64,000 nt of DNA from PFJX01 sp964466195 (lineage in GTDB: Bacteria > Pseudomonadota > Gammaproteobacteria > Burkholderiales > Thiobacillaceae). Shown piece by piece: positions 1 through 7,588 of this stretch (positions are counted from its first letter, which is position 1; each line of letters starts with the position of its first letter). The stretch lies in NCBI GenBank assembly GCA_964466195.1, contig CAYXMQ010000014.1, positions 25,045 through 89,044 on the forward strand, in the 5' to 3' direction. A program made the position numbers and the translations under genes. Under the pieces are notes generated by a model. The model saw only the letters and a program-made list of their open reading frames with translations. It made no database searches and was not told where the DNA came from.

Positions 1-902
1 GAGGCCGCATCCATCTGCTTGCTGAACTGGAAAACCATCGCGAACGTATTCTCGTTGCCGGCGGTTGCCAGATAGGCATTCAAGCCGGAAACCAGCGTTC
101 CCGGCCCCAGCTTGGCGGGGAAGAAGCCGTACAGCGGACTGGAGTAGGTCGCCACCATCTTGGGCTTGGTTTTCTCGTAGATGTACTGGCTGAGGTCGCG
201 GGCCAGCGCCGGGTCGTTCGGCGCCAGGCCGGCCGCGACGTCCAGCGCCTGGCTGGTTTCACCGCTATCGGTCAGCGCGTAGCCCATTTCCGCATAGGCG
301 CCCCAATAGTCGCTCTTGAGCGCGATGGCCGCCTTGAACGCGTCGATCGCAAAGTCATAGCGTTCCTGTTTGGCGTAGACCTGGCCCAGGCCGAAAGCGC
401 CGAACGGCTCCTTCGGCGCCAACTGGCGCACGAACTCGAACTGGGCTTTGGCCTCATCGAGGCGACCGGTCGCCAGATAACCTTGTCCGAGCGAATAGCG
501 GTTCGCCGCGCTGGGGTTGTTCTGCACCGCCAGCTCGAACTCTGCGGCCGCCTCGTCGTAACGTTGTTCCGTGGTGTAGATCTTGCCCAGTTGCACGTGC
601 AGGTCGTCGCGCTTCGGGTCGATCTTCAAGGCCTTTTGATACGACTCGATGGCGCCCTGCGTATTGCCTTGGCTGAGCTGCGCGCGCGCCATGTAATCGT
701 AAGCGTTGATCGCCGTATTGGAGCCGGGTGACAGCCGGATGGCCCGATTGAAGCTGGTGATCGCCAGTTCGTAGCTTTTACCGGTGAACTGGCCCAAGCC
801 CTTGTCCAACTCGCGCAAGGCCAGATTGTCCAGCTGCGCCGATTTGCTGGTGGCGCTTCGGAACAATACAGACGCTAATGCTGAGTTATCGGGTATTTCC
901 AT
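1..902 (-). CDS. TPR-repeat protein, C-terminus cut by window edge
   Basis: An open frame of 300 codons begins at ATG 902 and is still open at base 1, so the C-terminus is missing. A GAGGTG Shine-Dalgarno lies about 9 bases before the ATG. The protein has no signal peptide and carries about six degenerate 34-residue TPR units (for example AIESYQKALKIDP and AAAEFELAVQNNP) over roughly residues 20-235. TPR arrays are protein-docking scaffolds. The last visible part (KPKMVATYSSPLYGFFPA onward) is no longer TPR and looks like a separate domain I do not recognise. A 5-2-5 palindrome at 986-997, upstream of the start, could be an operator but has no further support. Confidence 0.8.
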   Translation of the reverse strand, partial: MEIPDNSALASVLFRSATSKSAQLDNLALRELDKGLGQFTGKSYELAITSFNRAIRLSPGSNTAINAYDYMARAQLSQGNTQGAIESYQKALKIDPKRDDLHVQLGKIYTTEQRYDEAAAEFELAVQNNPSAANRYSLGQGYLATGRLDEAKAQFEFVRQLAPKEPFGAFGLGQVYAKQERYDFAIDAFKAAIALKSDYWGAYAEMGYALTDSGETSQALDVAAGLAPNDPALARDLSQYIYEKTKPKMVATYSSPLYGFFPAKLGPGTLVSGLNAYLATAGNENTFAMVFQFSKQMDAA

Positions 903-1042
903 GTCCGCTCACACCTCATGATCGGCCGGCTTCGGTTTGCAGAATCGCTGCTTACGATTTAGCACAGCTTGGCCGATCCAGCACAATGCATTTGCATCGC
1001 CGTTCTCGCCAAGCGATCTATTTCGAAGCAAGCGCCAGGGCA

Positions 1043-2443
1043 TCAGAACTTGTGGCTGTAATTCGCCCGCAGCGACATCTGGGAATGGCGGGAGGTGATG
1101 CCGGTGACCGGATTCGTCGCGACGGCTTCCGGAGCCAGCGTGATCGCGGCGTCGACCGAACTGGTCGGATTCAGCCGATAGCCGAAGCCCGCCGTGTAGT
1201 GGCGCTCGACGGTGGCCGGAAACAGCGGATTCAGCGTGTTGTCGGGCACCGGGTTGCCGGCCTGGTTGAAGCCGACGCGCAGCGCCAGGTCCGCGCTCGG
1301 TTTGTACTGCGCGCCAAGGGCATAGACGGTCTGATTTTTCCAGTTCTGCGGCATGTTGACGTCCAGGCTCTGGCCGCTGCCGGCATCGGTAAAGATGAAC
1401 CGGAAGTTCTTCATGCTGTCGGCCCAGCCGATTTGCTTGATGTCCGCCGCCCACAGCCATTTTTCATTGGCGGCATAGGCCAACCCGATACCGAACGTTT
1501 CCGGCCACTGGAAATTCATCACCCGGATCTCACCGTTCATACTGGCGCTGCCCAGGCTGCCATCGGCCTGAATCTGCGCCTTGCTGCTTTTCAGGTCGGC
1601 GATGTGGGTGCGGGAATGGTAGGTCACGCCGACATTCAATTTGTCGCTGGCCTTGTACAGCGCGCCCAGCTTGACCGCAGTGCCATGCCCCTTGGCCGAG
1701 CCGGTAATGGCGCTTTTGTCGGAGAAATTGAAGCGGGCATAGTGCAAGTCGCCCAAGCCGCCGAGTGCGCCGGCCAGACCGCCGTTGACCAGACCGGCTC
1801 CCATCATGCCGGCGACCGTCTGCCCGTCCATGTCCATTTTCAAATCCAGGCCGGCCCAGGCCAGATCGATCTGGCCGGCCAGCCCCAGGCGCTCGGTCGC
1901 CTGCCAGGCAAGCGGAAACATCAGGCGGCCGAAGCTCAACTCGGAACGAATCTCCTCGCCGCTCAAGGCGACCGGGTTGTTCATGGCGGAAAGTCCGCCG
2001 GCAAACAGCGACGAGCCGGCGCCGTATTCGGTGCCCATGCCGCCCTGAGCCAACAACGCCACGCCGTAAGCCAGACCGTCCTGGCGGCGCGTATAGCCGA
2101 TGGTGGGCATCCAGTAAGCAGTGCCTTTCGAATCCACGCTGCCGGCCAGCGCATGGCTGGACGTGACATCCGGAGCCAGCAGCGTCAGCCCCACACCCAA
2201 GTTGGCTTTGCCGGCCGGCTTGAGCAGCAGCGTCGCAGGATTGTTCATCGCGGCCGAGTTGCCGGAATCGTAGGCAAAAGCAGCGCCTCCCATGCCTCCC
2301 GCCTTGGCGCCGTAGGCTTCCAGATTCATGCCATTGGTGGCCAGTACGGGGCTGGCGGGCAGCAGAGCCAGGACGATGGGCAGCAAGCGGCGAGCAAACG
2401 GTGAATAACGCTGCGCTGGGGAAATGGCGGTGGCACGCATCAT
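1043..2443 (-). CDS. FadL/OmpP1/TodX-family outer membrane channel
   Basis: A 466-residue protein with an N-terminal signal sequence (positively charged start, hydrophobic stretch at about 20-35, cleavage near VLATNG). The mature start NGMNLEAYGAKAGGMGGA, followed by the NNPA motif, is the hatch region typical of FadL/TodX channels, and the chain ends in an aromatic residue (YSHKF), as outer membrane barrels do. FadL proteins let hydrophobic compounds such as fatty acids or hydrocarbons cross the outer membrane; the substrate here cannot be read from sequence. AGGACGAGTC precedes ATG 2443. It lies 42 bases downstream of the SulP gene on the same strand and may be cotranscribed with it. Confidence 0.9.
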   Translation of the reverse strand: MMRATAISPAQRYSPFARRLLPIVLALLPASPVLATNGMNLEAYGAKAGGMGGAAFAYDSGNSAAMNNPATLLLKPAGKANLGVGLTLLAPDVTSSHALAGSVDSKGTAYWMPTIGYTRRQDGLAYGVALLAQGGMGTEYGAGSSLFAGGLSAMNNPVALSGEEIRSELSFGRLMFPLAWQATERLGLAGQIDLAWAGLDLKMDMDGQTVAGMMGAGLVNGGLAGALGGLGDLHYARFNFSDKSAITGSAKGHGTAVKLGALYKASDKLNVGVTYHSRTHIADLKSSKAQIQADGSLGSASMNGEIRVMNFQWPETFGIGLAYAANEKWLWAADIKQIGWADSMKNFRFIFTDAGSGQSLDVNMPQNWKNQTVYALGAQYKPSADLALRVGFNQAGNPVPDNTLNPLFPATVERHYTAGFGYRLNPTSSVDAAITLAPEAVATNPVTGITSRHSQMSLRANYSHKF

Positions 2444-2485
2444 GACTCGTCCTGTCTCTGAGGATGGTTGGAAAGGCCACCAATT

Positions 2486-4291
2486 TTACGCCGCACGCAA
2501 GCCAGCGCCGGCGCTATTCGCAGTTTGATTTTCCACTGCGGTGACGGCAGGCGAGAGTTCGGCCATGGCCTGATGGGCGCTGGCGAAAATCCGGCCGGGA
2601 CGCATCAGATCGGGCAGCGTCGTACGCAGCAAACGATCCTGCACCGGCCCCTTGATCTCGGCCAGATGCAGAATCACGCCGGCTTCGCGCAGCGATTCGA
2701 GGAGTTTCTCCAGCGTCGACAGGGCGCTGCTGTCGATGTGATTGACGCCGCTGCCGATCAGCACCAGATGGCGAACCTGCGGCCGGGCATTGACCAGATC
2801 GGACACGGTCTGTTCGAGAAACTCGGCATTGGCGAAATTCAGGTTCTCGTCGACGCGCACCAGCAGCAGCTCGGGCGAAGTCAGCACGCTGTGGCGCGCG
2901 ACATTGCGGTACTGCTCGCTGCCCTCGATGCGCCCCAGTACGGCGATGTGCGGTTGCCGCGTGCGCCAGACATAGAGCAGCAGCGAGGCGCCGATGCCGG
3001 CGATCAAGCCGGATTCGATGCCCAGGACCAGCACGCCGGCGAAGGTGGCGACGATCACCGCGGCATCGAGGCGGTCGTAATGCCAGGCTTCCTTCAGCGC
3101 GGCGAAGTCGATCAGGCGCGCCACCGCGACGACGATGATCGCCGCCAGCGCGGCCTTGGGAATGTATTGCAGCAGGCCGGTCAGGGTCAGCGCCACCAGG
3201 CCGACCAGCCCGGCGGTAATCAACCCGGCCATCTGGCTGCGGGCGCCGGCATTGAAGTTGACCATGGTGCGCGAGAATCCCCCCGCCACCGGCATGCCGC
3301 CGCTCAGGGCCGCCCCGATATTGGCGGCGCCCAGCGCCAGCAGCTCACGGTTCGGCGCGATGCTCTGGCGGCGACGCTGCGCCAGCGCCTTGGCGATCGC
3401 GATGCTCTCGACATAGCCCACCAGCGCGATCAAGACGGCGGATGGCAGCAGGTCCAGCCAGTTGGCCTCGGCCAGGAAGCCGAACCCGATCGCGGGCAGT
3501 CCGGCCGGAACCGCGCCGACCACCGGCACCAGCGGGCTCAGCGCGGGCATCAGGGCGAGGCCGGAAACCAGCAGCACGACGGCCAACGGACCGCCCTTGC
3601 CGATCAGCTGCGCTTGGCCTGCGGCGACGCCGAGGCGCGCCAAAGCGCGTTCCAGCGGCCGCCCCATCAGCAACAAGGCGGCGATGCTGATCAGCGCCAG
3701 GAGCGCGATGGCCGGTTGTATGCTCAATTGCAGGCCGAGCTCATGCGGCAGGCCCAGCTCCGCCGGGCTGGTGATTTTCAACCCGGTCAGATGGTCGAGC
3801 TGGCTGACGATGATGACCACCGCCGCGGCGCTGGTGAAACCGGACAACACCGGATGCGACAACAGGCTCACCAGCACGCCCAGCCGCAACGCCCCCATGG
3901 CCAACAGGATCACGCCGCTCATCAGCGCGAGCGCGACGGCCTGGGCGAGATAACTGTCCGGCGTGGCATGGGTCGCCAGCGCGTGGGCGACCATGATCGC
4001 CGCCACCGAAACCGGACCGACCGCCAGCGTGCGGCTGCTGCCGAACAGCGCGTAAATGACCGGCGGCAGGATGCTGGCATAAAGACCGACCTGCGCCGGC
4101 AAGCCCGCCAGAATGGCAAAGGCCATGCCCTGGGGCACCAGCAGGATGGCGGTCACCACGCCGGCGACCAGATCGTGGCTCAAGTCGCCGCGGCGATAGT
4201 CGCGCAGCCAGGCCGGCAACAGCCGGGCCAGCCACGGCGCCAGAGCGCCTGCGGAAGGCAAATACGCGCTGATTACAGTTGGGACAGTCAT
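2486..4291 (-). CDS. SulP-family inorganic anion transporter with STAS domain
   Basis: A 601-residue inner-membrane protein. The N-terminal two thirds hold a dozen or so hydrophobic helices with the SulP signature region LLVPQGMAFAILAGLPAQ. A C-terminal cytoplasmic STAS domain (about 450-560) contains VNHIDSSALSTLEKLLE. SulP proteins carry sulfate, bicarbonate or other anions. Sulfate is attractive because the next genes upstream on the strand encode persulfide oxidation, but bicarbonate is equally possible from sequence. GAGG lies 8 bases before ATG 4291. A terminator at 4363-4385 separates it from the rhodanese gene, so it probably has its own promoter in the short space 4292-4362. Confidence 0.92.
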   Translation of the reverse strand: MTVPTVISAYLPSAGALAPWLARLLPAWLRDYRRGDLSHDLVAGVVTAILLVPQGMAFAILAGLPAQVGLYASILPPVIYALFGSSRTLAVGPVSVAAIMVAHALATHATPDSYLAQAVALALMSGVILLAMGALRLGVLVSLLSHPVLSGFTSAAAVVIIVSQLDHLTGLKITSPAELGLPHELGLQLSIQPAIALLALISIAALLLMGRPLERALARLGVAAGQAQLIGKGGPLAVVLLVSGLALMPALSPLVPVVGAVPAGLPAIGFGFLAEANWLDLLPSAVLIALVGYVESIAIAKALAQRRRQSIAPNRELLALGAANIGAALSGGMPVAGGFSRTMVNFNAGARSQMAGLITAGLVGLVALTLTGLLQYIPKAALAAIIVVAVARLIDFAALKEAWHYDRLDAAVIVATFAGVLVLGIESGLIAGIGASLLLYVWRTRQPHIAVLGRIEGSEQYRNVARHSVLTSPELLLVRVDENLNFANAEFLEQTVSDLVNARPQVRHLVLIGSGVNHIDSSALSTLEKLLESLREAGVILHLAEIKGPVQDRLLRTTLPDLMRPGRIFASAHQAMAELSPAVTAVENQTANSAGAGLRAA

Positions 4292-4362
4292 GATTTCAAC
4301 CTCGTCGGTGATTGCGGCGGCGGCAGGCTGGCGCCGATGAGCGGGAATATCAGGCTAAAAAA

Positions 4363-4385
4363 AAACCGGCCATCGCGGCCGGTTT
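4363..4385 (-). terminator. Rho-independent terminator after the rhodanese gene
   Basis: On the minus strand a perfect 9-bp stem (AAACCGGCC / GGCCGGTTT) with a 5-base loop runs directly into a T run (complement of the A run at 4357-4365). It starts 17 bases past the rhodanese stop at 4403. This is a textbook intrinsic terminator and defines the 3' end of the persulfide dioxygenase-rhodanese transcript. Confidence 0.9.
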
Positions 4386-4402
4386 GGATGTTGTGCCGAT
4401 GC

Positions 4403-4936
4403 TCAGGCGGACGTCGGGCACGCCTTGGCGTTCTGGTTCCAGGGCATCTTGGCCAACACCATGGCCATGCCGCAGGTGTTGGTGATGCCGGCATAGATCA
4501 TGCCGGCGCCCATGAAGGCCACCAGCGCCAGACCCATCGGATTTCCGGCCAGGACGATGCCGGCTCCGGTCAGGGCCATGCCGCCGACGATCAGGCGGAC
4601 CTGCTGTTCCAGGCCGAGGGCTTTGCGGCCTTTCAGCACCGGCAATTTGGCGTTGATCCAGGCATCCGTACCGCCTTCCACCTGCACCATGTTGCTGAAG
4701 CCCGCTTCGGCCAGTTTTTCCATCGCCTTCTGGGCGCGAATGCCGGACTTGCAGATGAAGTACACGGTGTTGCCATTGCAATAGGCCAATGAACTCGGAT
4801 CCAGCTTGTCGAGCGGAATGTTGGTCGAGCCCTGGGCATGGGCGGCGCCGTATTCGGCCGGTGTGCGCACATCGATCAGATTGACGACGCCTTGCTTCTG
4901 CATGTTGGCCAGGGTGGTAGCGGAAATGGTCTGCAT
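4403..4936 (-). CDS. Membrane-anchored rhodanese (YgaP-type: rhodanese + DUF2892)
   Basis: A 177-residue protein. Residues 1-105 form a single rhodanese domain with the catalytic loop CKSGIR (Cys62) and the IDVRTPAEY motif. Residues 110-175 form two hydrophobic hairpin helices of the DUF2892/YgaP membrane type, ending in a conserved-looking CGMAMVLAKMPWN segment. Such proteins transfer sulfane sulfur from persulfide donors and are tied to the inner membrane. The gene follows the persulfide dioxygenase by 28 bases and precedes a strong terminator, so the two form a bicistronic unit in sulfide/persulfide handling. GGAG precedes ATG 4936. Confidence 0.92.
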   Translation of the reverse strand: MQTISATTLANMQKQGVVNLIDVRTPAEYGAAHAQGSTNIPLDKLDPSSLAYCNGNTVYFICKSGIRAQKAMEKLAEAGFSNMVQVEGGTDAWINAKLPVLKGRKALGLEQQVRLIVGGMALTGAGIVLAGNPMGLALVAFMGAGMIYAGITNTCGMAMVLAKMPWNQNAKACPTSA

Positions 4937-4964
4937 GATGGTTACTCCAGTTCGATTGAGGGGA

Positions 4965-5648
4965 TCAGAGGCTGCCGCCGACCAGATTGGCGGGTACTGC
5001 GATGTCGATCAGGCGCGGCTTGGGCAGATCCAGGCCGTCCATGATCGCGACGAACTCTTCCTTGCTCTTGCCGGCCAGGCGCGGGTTGATCGCCTTCTCT
5101 TCGCCGATCGAGCTGACCCGGCGGCCGTTGTAGTCATGGCCGGGGTAGACCAGGGTTTCGTCGGCGAGCTTGAACAGCTTTTCAGTGATGCTGAAATACA
5201 GCGCGTCGGCGTCGCCGGCCTGGAAGTCGGTGCGGCCGCAACCGCCGATCAGCAGCGCGTCGCCGGTGAACACCCGATCGCGCCATTGGTAGGACACGCT
5301 GCCGTGGGTGTGGCCCGGGGTGCCGATGACGCGCAGGACTTCGTTGCCGAAGCGCAGTTCGTCGCCGTCATGCAGCTGGTGGTCGAAGCCGCTGGCGTTG
5401 CAGCCGTCGCCGACGGCGGATTGCGCGCCGGTGGCGGCCCTGAGCGCGTTGGCGCCGGTGACGTGGTCGGCATGCACGTGGGTATCGAGCACCCAGGCCA
5501 GCTTCAGATCATGCTCGCGCAAAACCGCCAGATCGCGTTCGAGCTGCTCGCGCACCGGGTCGATCAGGATCGCCTGCCGGCTTTCGCTGTCGGCCAGCAG
5601 ATAGGTGTAGGTGCAAGAAGTGGGATCAAAAAGTTGCTTGAACAACAT
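4965..5648 (-). CDS. ETHE1-type persulfide dioxygenase (MBL fold)
   Basis: A 227-residue metallo-beta-lactamase-fold enzyme starting at ATG 5648 behind a perfect AGGAGG; a longer open frame continues upstream to 5795 but has no such site. Metal ligands are visible in THVHADH, TPGHTHG and the Asp of FTGDALL. The segment GGCGRTDFQ is a hallmark of the ETHE1/persulfide dioxygenase group rather than glyoxalase II. The expected reaction is oxidation of glutathione persulfide to sulfite using O2 and one mononuclear iron. With the downstream rhodanese it forms a sulfide/persulfide detoxification pair; the two palindromes upstream and the adjacent Crp-family gene suggest how it is regulated. Confidence 0.9.
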   Translation of the reverse strand: MLFKQLFDPTSCTYTYLLADSESRQAILIDPVREQLERDLAVLREHDLKLAWVLDTHVHADHVTGANALRAATGAQSAVGDGCNASGFDHQLHDGDELRFGNEVLRVIGTPGHTHGSVSYQWRDRVFTGDALLIGGCGRTDFQAGDADALYFSITEKLFKLADETLVYPGHDYNGRRVSSIGEEKAINPRLAGKSKEEFVAIMDGLDLPKPRLIDIAVPANLVGGSL

Positions 5649-5740
5649 GGAAGCCTCCTGACTGTGCAATGAATGAAGGTTCTCTCGAACCGTTGCCGTG
5701 GGTCTTGCCGACTCTCGTGGCGGCTCAACCGATGGCTTGC

Positions 5741-5746
5741 ATGTTA
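5741..5746 (-). promoter_or_regulatory. Candidate -10 box of the persulfide dioxygenase-rhodanese operon
   Basis: The minus strand reads TAACAT here (4 of 6 matches to TATAAT). If transcription starts about 7 bases downstream, near 5734, the two palindromes at 5768-5783 and 5788-5803 are centred at about -41.5 and -61.5, the classical class II and class I activator positions for Crp-family proteins. No good -35 is visible, as expected for an activator-dependent promoter. The start site is inferred, not seen. Confidence 0.4.
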
Positions 5747-5767
5747 CGGAGGCGAAAAAGATAAATA

Positions 5768-5783
5768 TGCGACATTGGTCGCA
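5768..5783 (-). promoter_or_regulatory. Crp-type palindromic operator TGCGA-N6-TCGCA
   Basis: A perfect inverted repeat, TGCGAC-ATTG-GTCGCA. The dimensions equal the Crp site TGTGA-N6-TCACA with T6 replaced by C. The neighbouring Crp-family regulator has RDIVGR in its recognition helix where E. coli Crp has RETVGR, so a TGxGA half-site is what one would predict. It lies in the 181-base space upstream of the persulfide dioxygenase. Confidence 0.65.
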
Positions 5784-5787
5784 CAAA

Positions 5788-5803
5788 ATTAGCAAATGCT
5801 AAT
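5788..5803 (-). promoter_or_regulatory. Second 16-bp palindrome ATTAGC-N4-GCTAAT
   Basis: A second perfect 6-4-6 inverted repeat, centred exactly 20 bp (about two helical turns) upstream of the first. Its half-site (ATTAGC) differs from TGCGAC, so it may bind a different factor, for example an ArsR-type persulfide sensor, or be a diverged site for the same regulator. It starts downstream of the regulator stop codon at 5830. Confidence 0.5.
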
Positions 5804-5829
5804 ACTTCTGTTGACTTCGTCGTTCAGTC

Positions 5830-6528
5830 TTACCGTTCGGCGATTTCCTTCAGGCCGGCTACATTCAGCACGCGGATGCGCTCACGGGCGAGCGCGACCA
5901 GTTCGCGCTGTTCGAAGTTCTTCAGCAGGCGGCCGACGATGTCGCGCACGGTGCCGAGACGGTCGGCCAGCTTCGCGTGCGAGGTCTTCAATTCCGGCGC
6001 TTCTTCCAGCAATAGCGCGGCCAGACGCTGATCCAGCTTCTGGAAAGCGATGGCGTCGACCAGCAGCATCAGATCGGCCAGGCGCTGGCTGAACTGGCTG
6101 AACACGAAATCGCGGAAGGCCTCGTTGCGGGCCAGCAGTTGCTTGAACGTGGAGGGTTGTATCGTCAGCATGATCAGGTCGGTATGCGCCACCGCGGTGG
6201 CGCTGTAGTTGGCCTTGCCCAGCATGCAACTGGATGAAATCAAACAACTGCCGCCCGGCTGCAGACGGTACAACTCGACTTCGCGGCCGTTGCCGCCCAG
6301 CTTGAGCACCCGGATCGAGCCGGACAGCAGCATGGAAAACCCCATGCACGGACTGTTGGTGCTGAATGGCGTCGCGCCCTTGGCGATGCGGCGGACATGC
6401 GCCGCACGCATCGCCTCCTCCAGATCTTGCGGCGGCAGGGTATTGAAAATCTCGAACTGGGTCAGCAGCTCTTTGCGGATATCGACCCGGCTTTCCGCGC
6501 TCGCTGCCGCCGGCTTGCGCGCGCCCAT
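5830..6528 (-). CDS. Crp/Fnr-family transcriptional regulator
   Basis: A 232-residue regulator with an N-terminal cyclic-nucleotide-like beta-barrel (about 25-145) and a C-terminal winged HTH (about 165-225) whose recognition helix reads LGTVRDIVGRLLKNF. The Fnr-type N-terminal cysteine cluster for an Fe-S centre is absent, but three cysteines lie inside the sensor barrel (NSPCMG and SCLISSSC), which could sense redox or reactive sulfur. Start 6528 is preferred over 6576 because its ATG follows the upstream TGA by one base with GGAG in place. It is cotranscribed with the DHOD-like gene and followed by the persulfide operon, its likely target. Confidence 0.88.
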   Translation of the reverse strand: MGARKPAAASAESRVDIRKELLTQFEIFNTLPPQDLEEAMRAAHVRRIAKGATPFSTNSPCMGFSMLLSGSIRVLKLGGNGREVELYRLQPGGSCLISSSCMLGKANYSATAVAHTDLIMLTIQPSTFKQLLARNEAFRDFVFSQFSQRLADLMLLVDAIAFQKLDQRLAALLLEEAPELKTSHAKLADRLGTVRDIVGRLLKNFEQRELVALARERIRVLNVAGLKEIAER

Positions 6529-6529
6529 G

Positions 6530-7540
6530 TCAGACTCCGCCCGCCGGCGGGGCATAGTTGTCGAGCAGCATGACATAGCCCTCGCGGGTCAGCGAGGAGG
6601 TGTCGGCCCAGTCTTGCTGGCCGAGACGACCCCGGAAGTCGTTCAGCGCGGCGAAGTTTTTTGCTTCCATCCAGGCGCGGATGCCGGCCAGGATTTCACC
6701 CAGCCGCGGCGGCCCGTATTGCAGCAGCGCGCTGGTCAGGTGCACCACATCGGCGCCGGCGAGCAGCATCTTGACGCTGTCCTGCCAGGTGTAGACGCCG
6801 CCGCTGCCGGCCAGATCGAGGCCGACGCGACCGTGCAGCAGCGAAATCCAGCGCATCGCCAGCAGGCGTTCGCTCGGCCCGGACAGCAGGTGCTGATCCG
6901 ACGGCGCCAGCGTGTCGAGATCGATATCGGGCTGGAAGAAACGATTGAACAACACCACCGCGCCGGCGCCGTTGGCTTCCAGTTTCTGCAGGAAGGCGGG
7001 CAGCGCGCAAAAGTAGGGCGAGACCTTCATCGCGATCGGCAGCGAAACCGCCGCCCGCAGCGACTTGAGCAGATAGATGAAGCGGCCTTCGATGGTTTCC
7101 GGCGATTGCGTGGCATCGGCGGCGATGTAGTAGACGTTCAATTCGAGCGCATCTGCGCCGGCCTGCTGCATTTGACGCCCGACTTCCACCCAGCTGCTCA
7201 TGTCGACGCCGTTGAGCGAGGCGATCAGCGGGATTTCCAACGCGGACTTCAGCGCCGCGATCTGTTCCAGATACAGATCGAGTCCGCTGCGATAGCGGAA
7301 ATGCTGCGCATGCATGCCGGCCGCCGAGGCCTGGGCGATGGCCTGGTCGATCAAACGACGCTCCATGTCCACTGCTTCGGCGCGCATGTCCTCTTCGAAC
7401 AGCGAGTACATCACCAGCGCGCCGGCGCCGGCATCCTCCAGCGCCCGCGCCGACGCCACGCTGCGCGATAGCGGCGAGGCGGAAGGCACCAGCGGATTTT
7501 TCAGCTTGAGGCCCAGATATTCGGTGCTGAGATCGACCAT
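6530..7540 (-). CDS. Dihydroorotate dehydrogenase-like FMN protein
   Basis: A 336-residue TIM-barrel flavoprotein that begins MVDLSTEYLGLKLKNPLVPS, the usual start of the DHOD-like group, with an FMN phosphate-binding region near LAGSGGVYTWQDSVKMLLAG. In the family the natural reaction is unsettled: members often lie beside pyruvate:ferredoxin oxidoreductase and are not assumed to serve pyrimidine synthesis. Here the neighbours are a SagB-type oxidoreductase upstream (48-base gap) and a Crp regulator downstream (stop and start separated by one base), so a redox role linked to that regulator is more likely than a role in the pyr cluster 36 kb away. Confidence 0.85.
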   Translation of the reverse strand: MVDLSTEYLGLKLKNPLVPSASPLSRSVASARALEDAGAGALVMYSLFEEDMRAEAVDMERRLIDQAIAQASAAGMHAQHFRYRSGLDLYLEQIAALKSALEIPLIASLNGVDMSSWVEVGRQMQQAGADALELNVYYIAADATQSPETIEGRFIYLLKSLRAAVSLPIAMKVSPYFCALPAFLQKLEANGAGAVVLFNRFFQPDIDLDTLAPSDQHLLSGPSERLLAMRWISLLHGRVGLDLAGSGGVYTWQDSVKMLLAGADVVHLTSALLQYGPPRLGEILAGIRAWMEAKNFAALNDFRGRLGQQDWADTSSLTREGYVMLLDNYAPPAGGV

Positions 7541-7588
7541 GTCGGCTCCCCATCCAGTTCACGCGGTCAGCGTAGATATTAGCAGCGC

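Noticed and set aside
5768..5783. Reading the palindrome as an Fnr site
   Set aside because: Fnr needs TTGAT-N4-ATCAA; here the central positions are CGAC/GTCG, and the neighbouring regulator lacks Fnr cysteines and the E-xx-SR recognition pattern.
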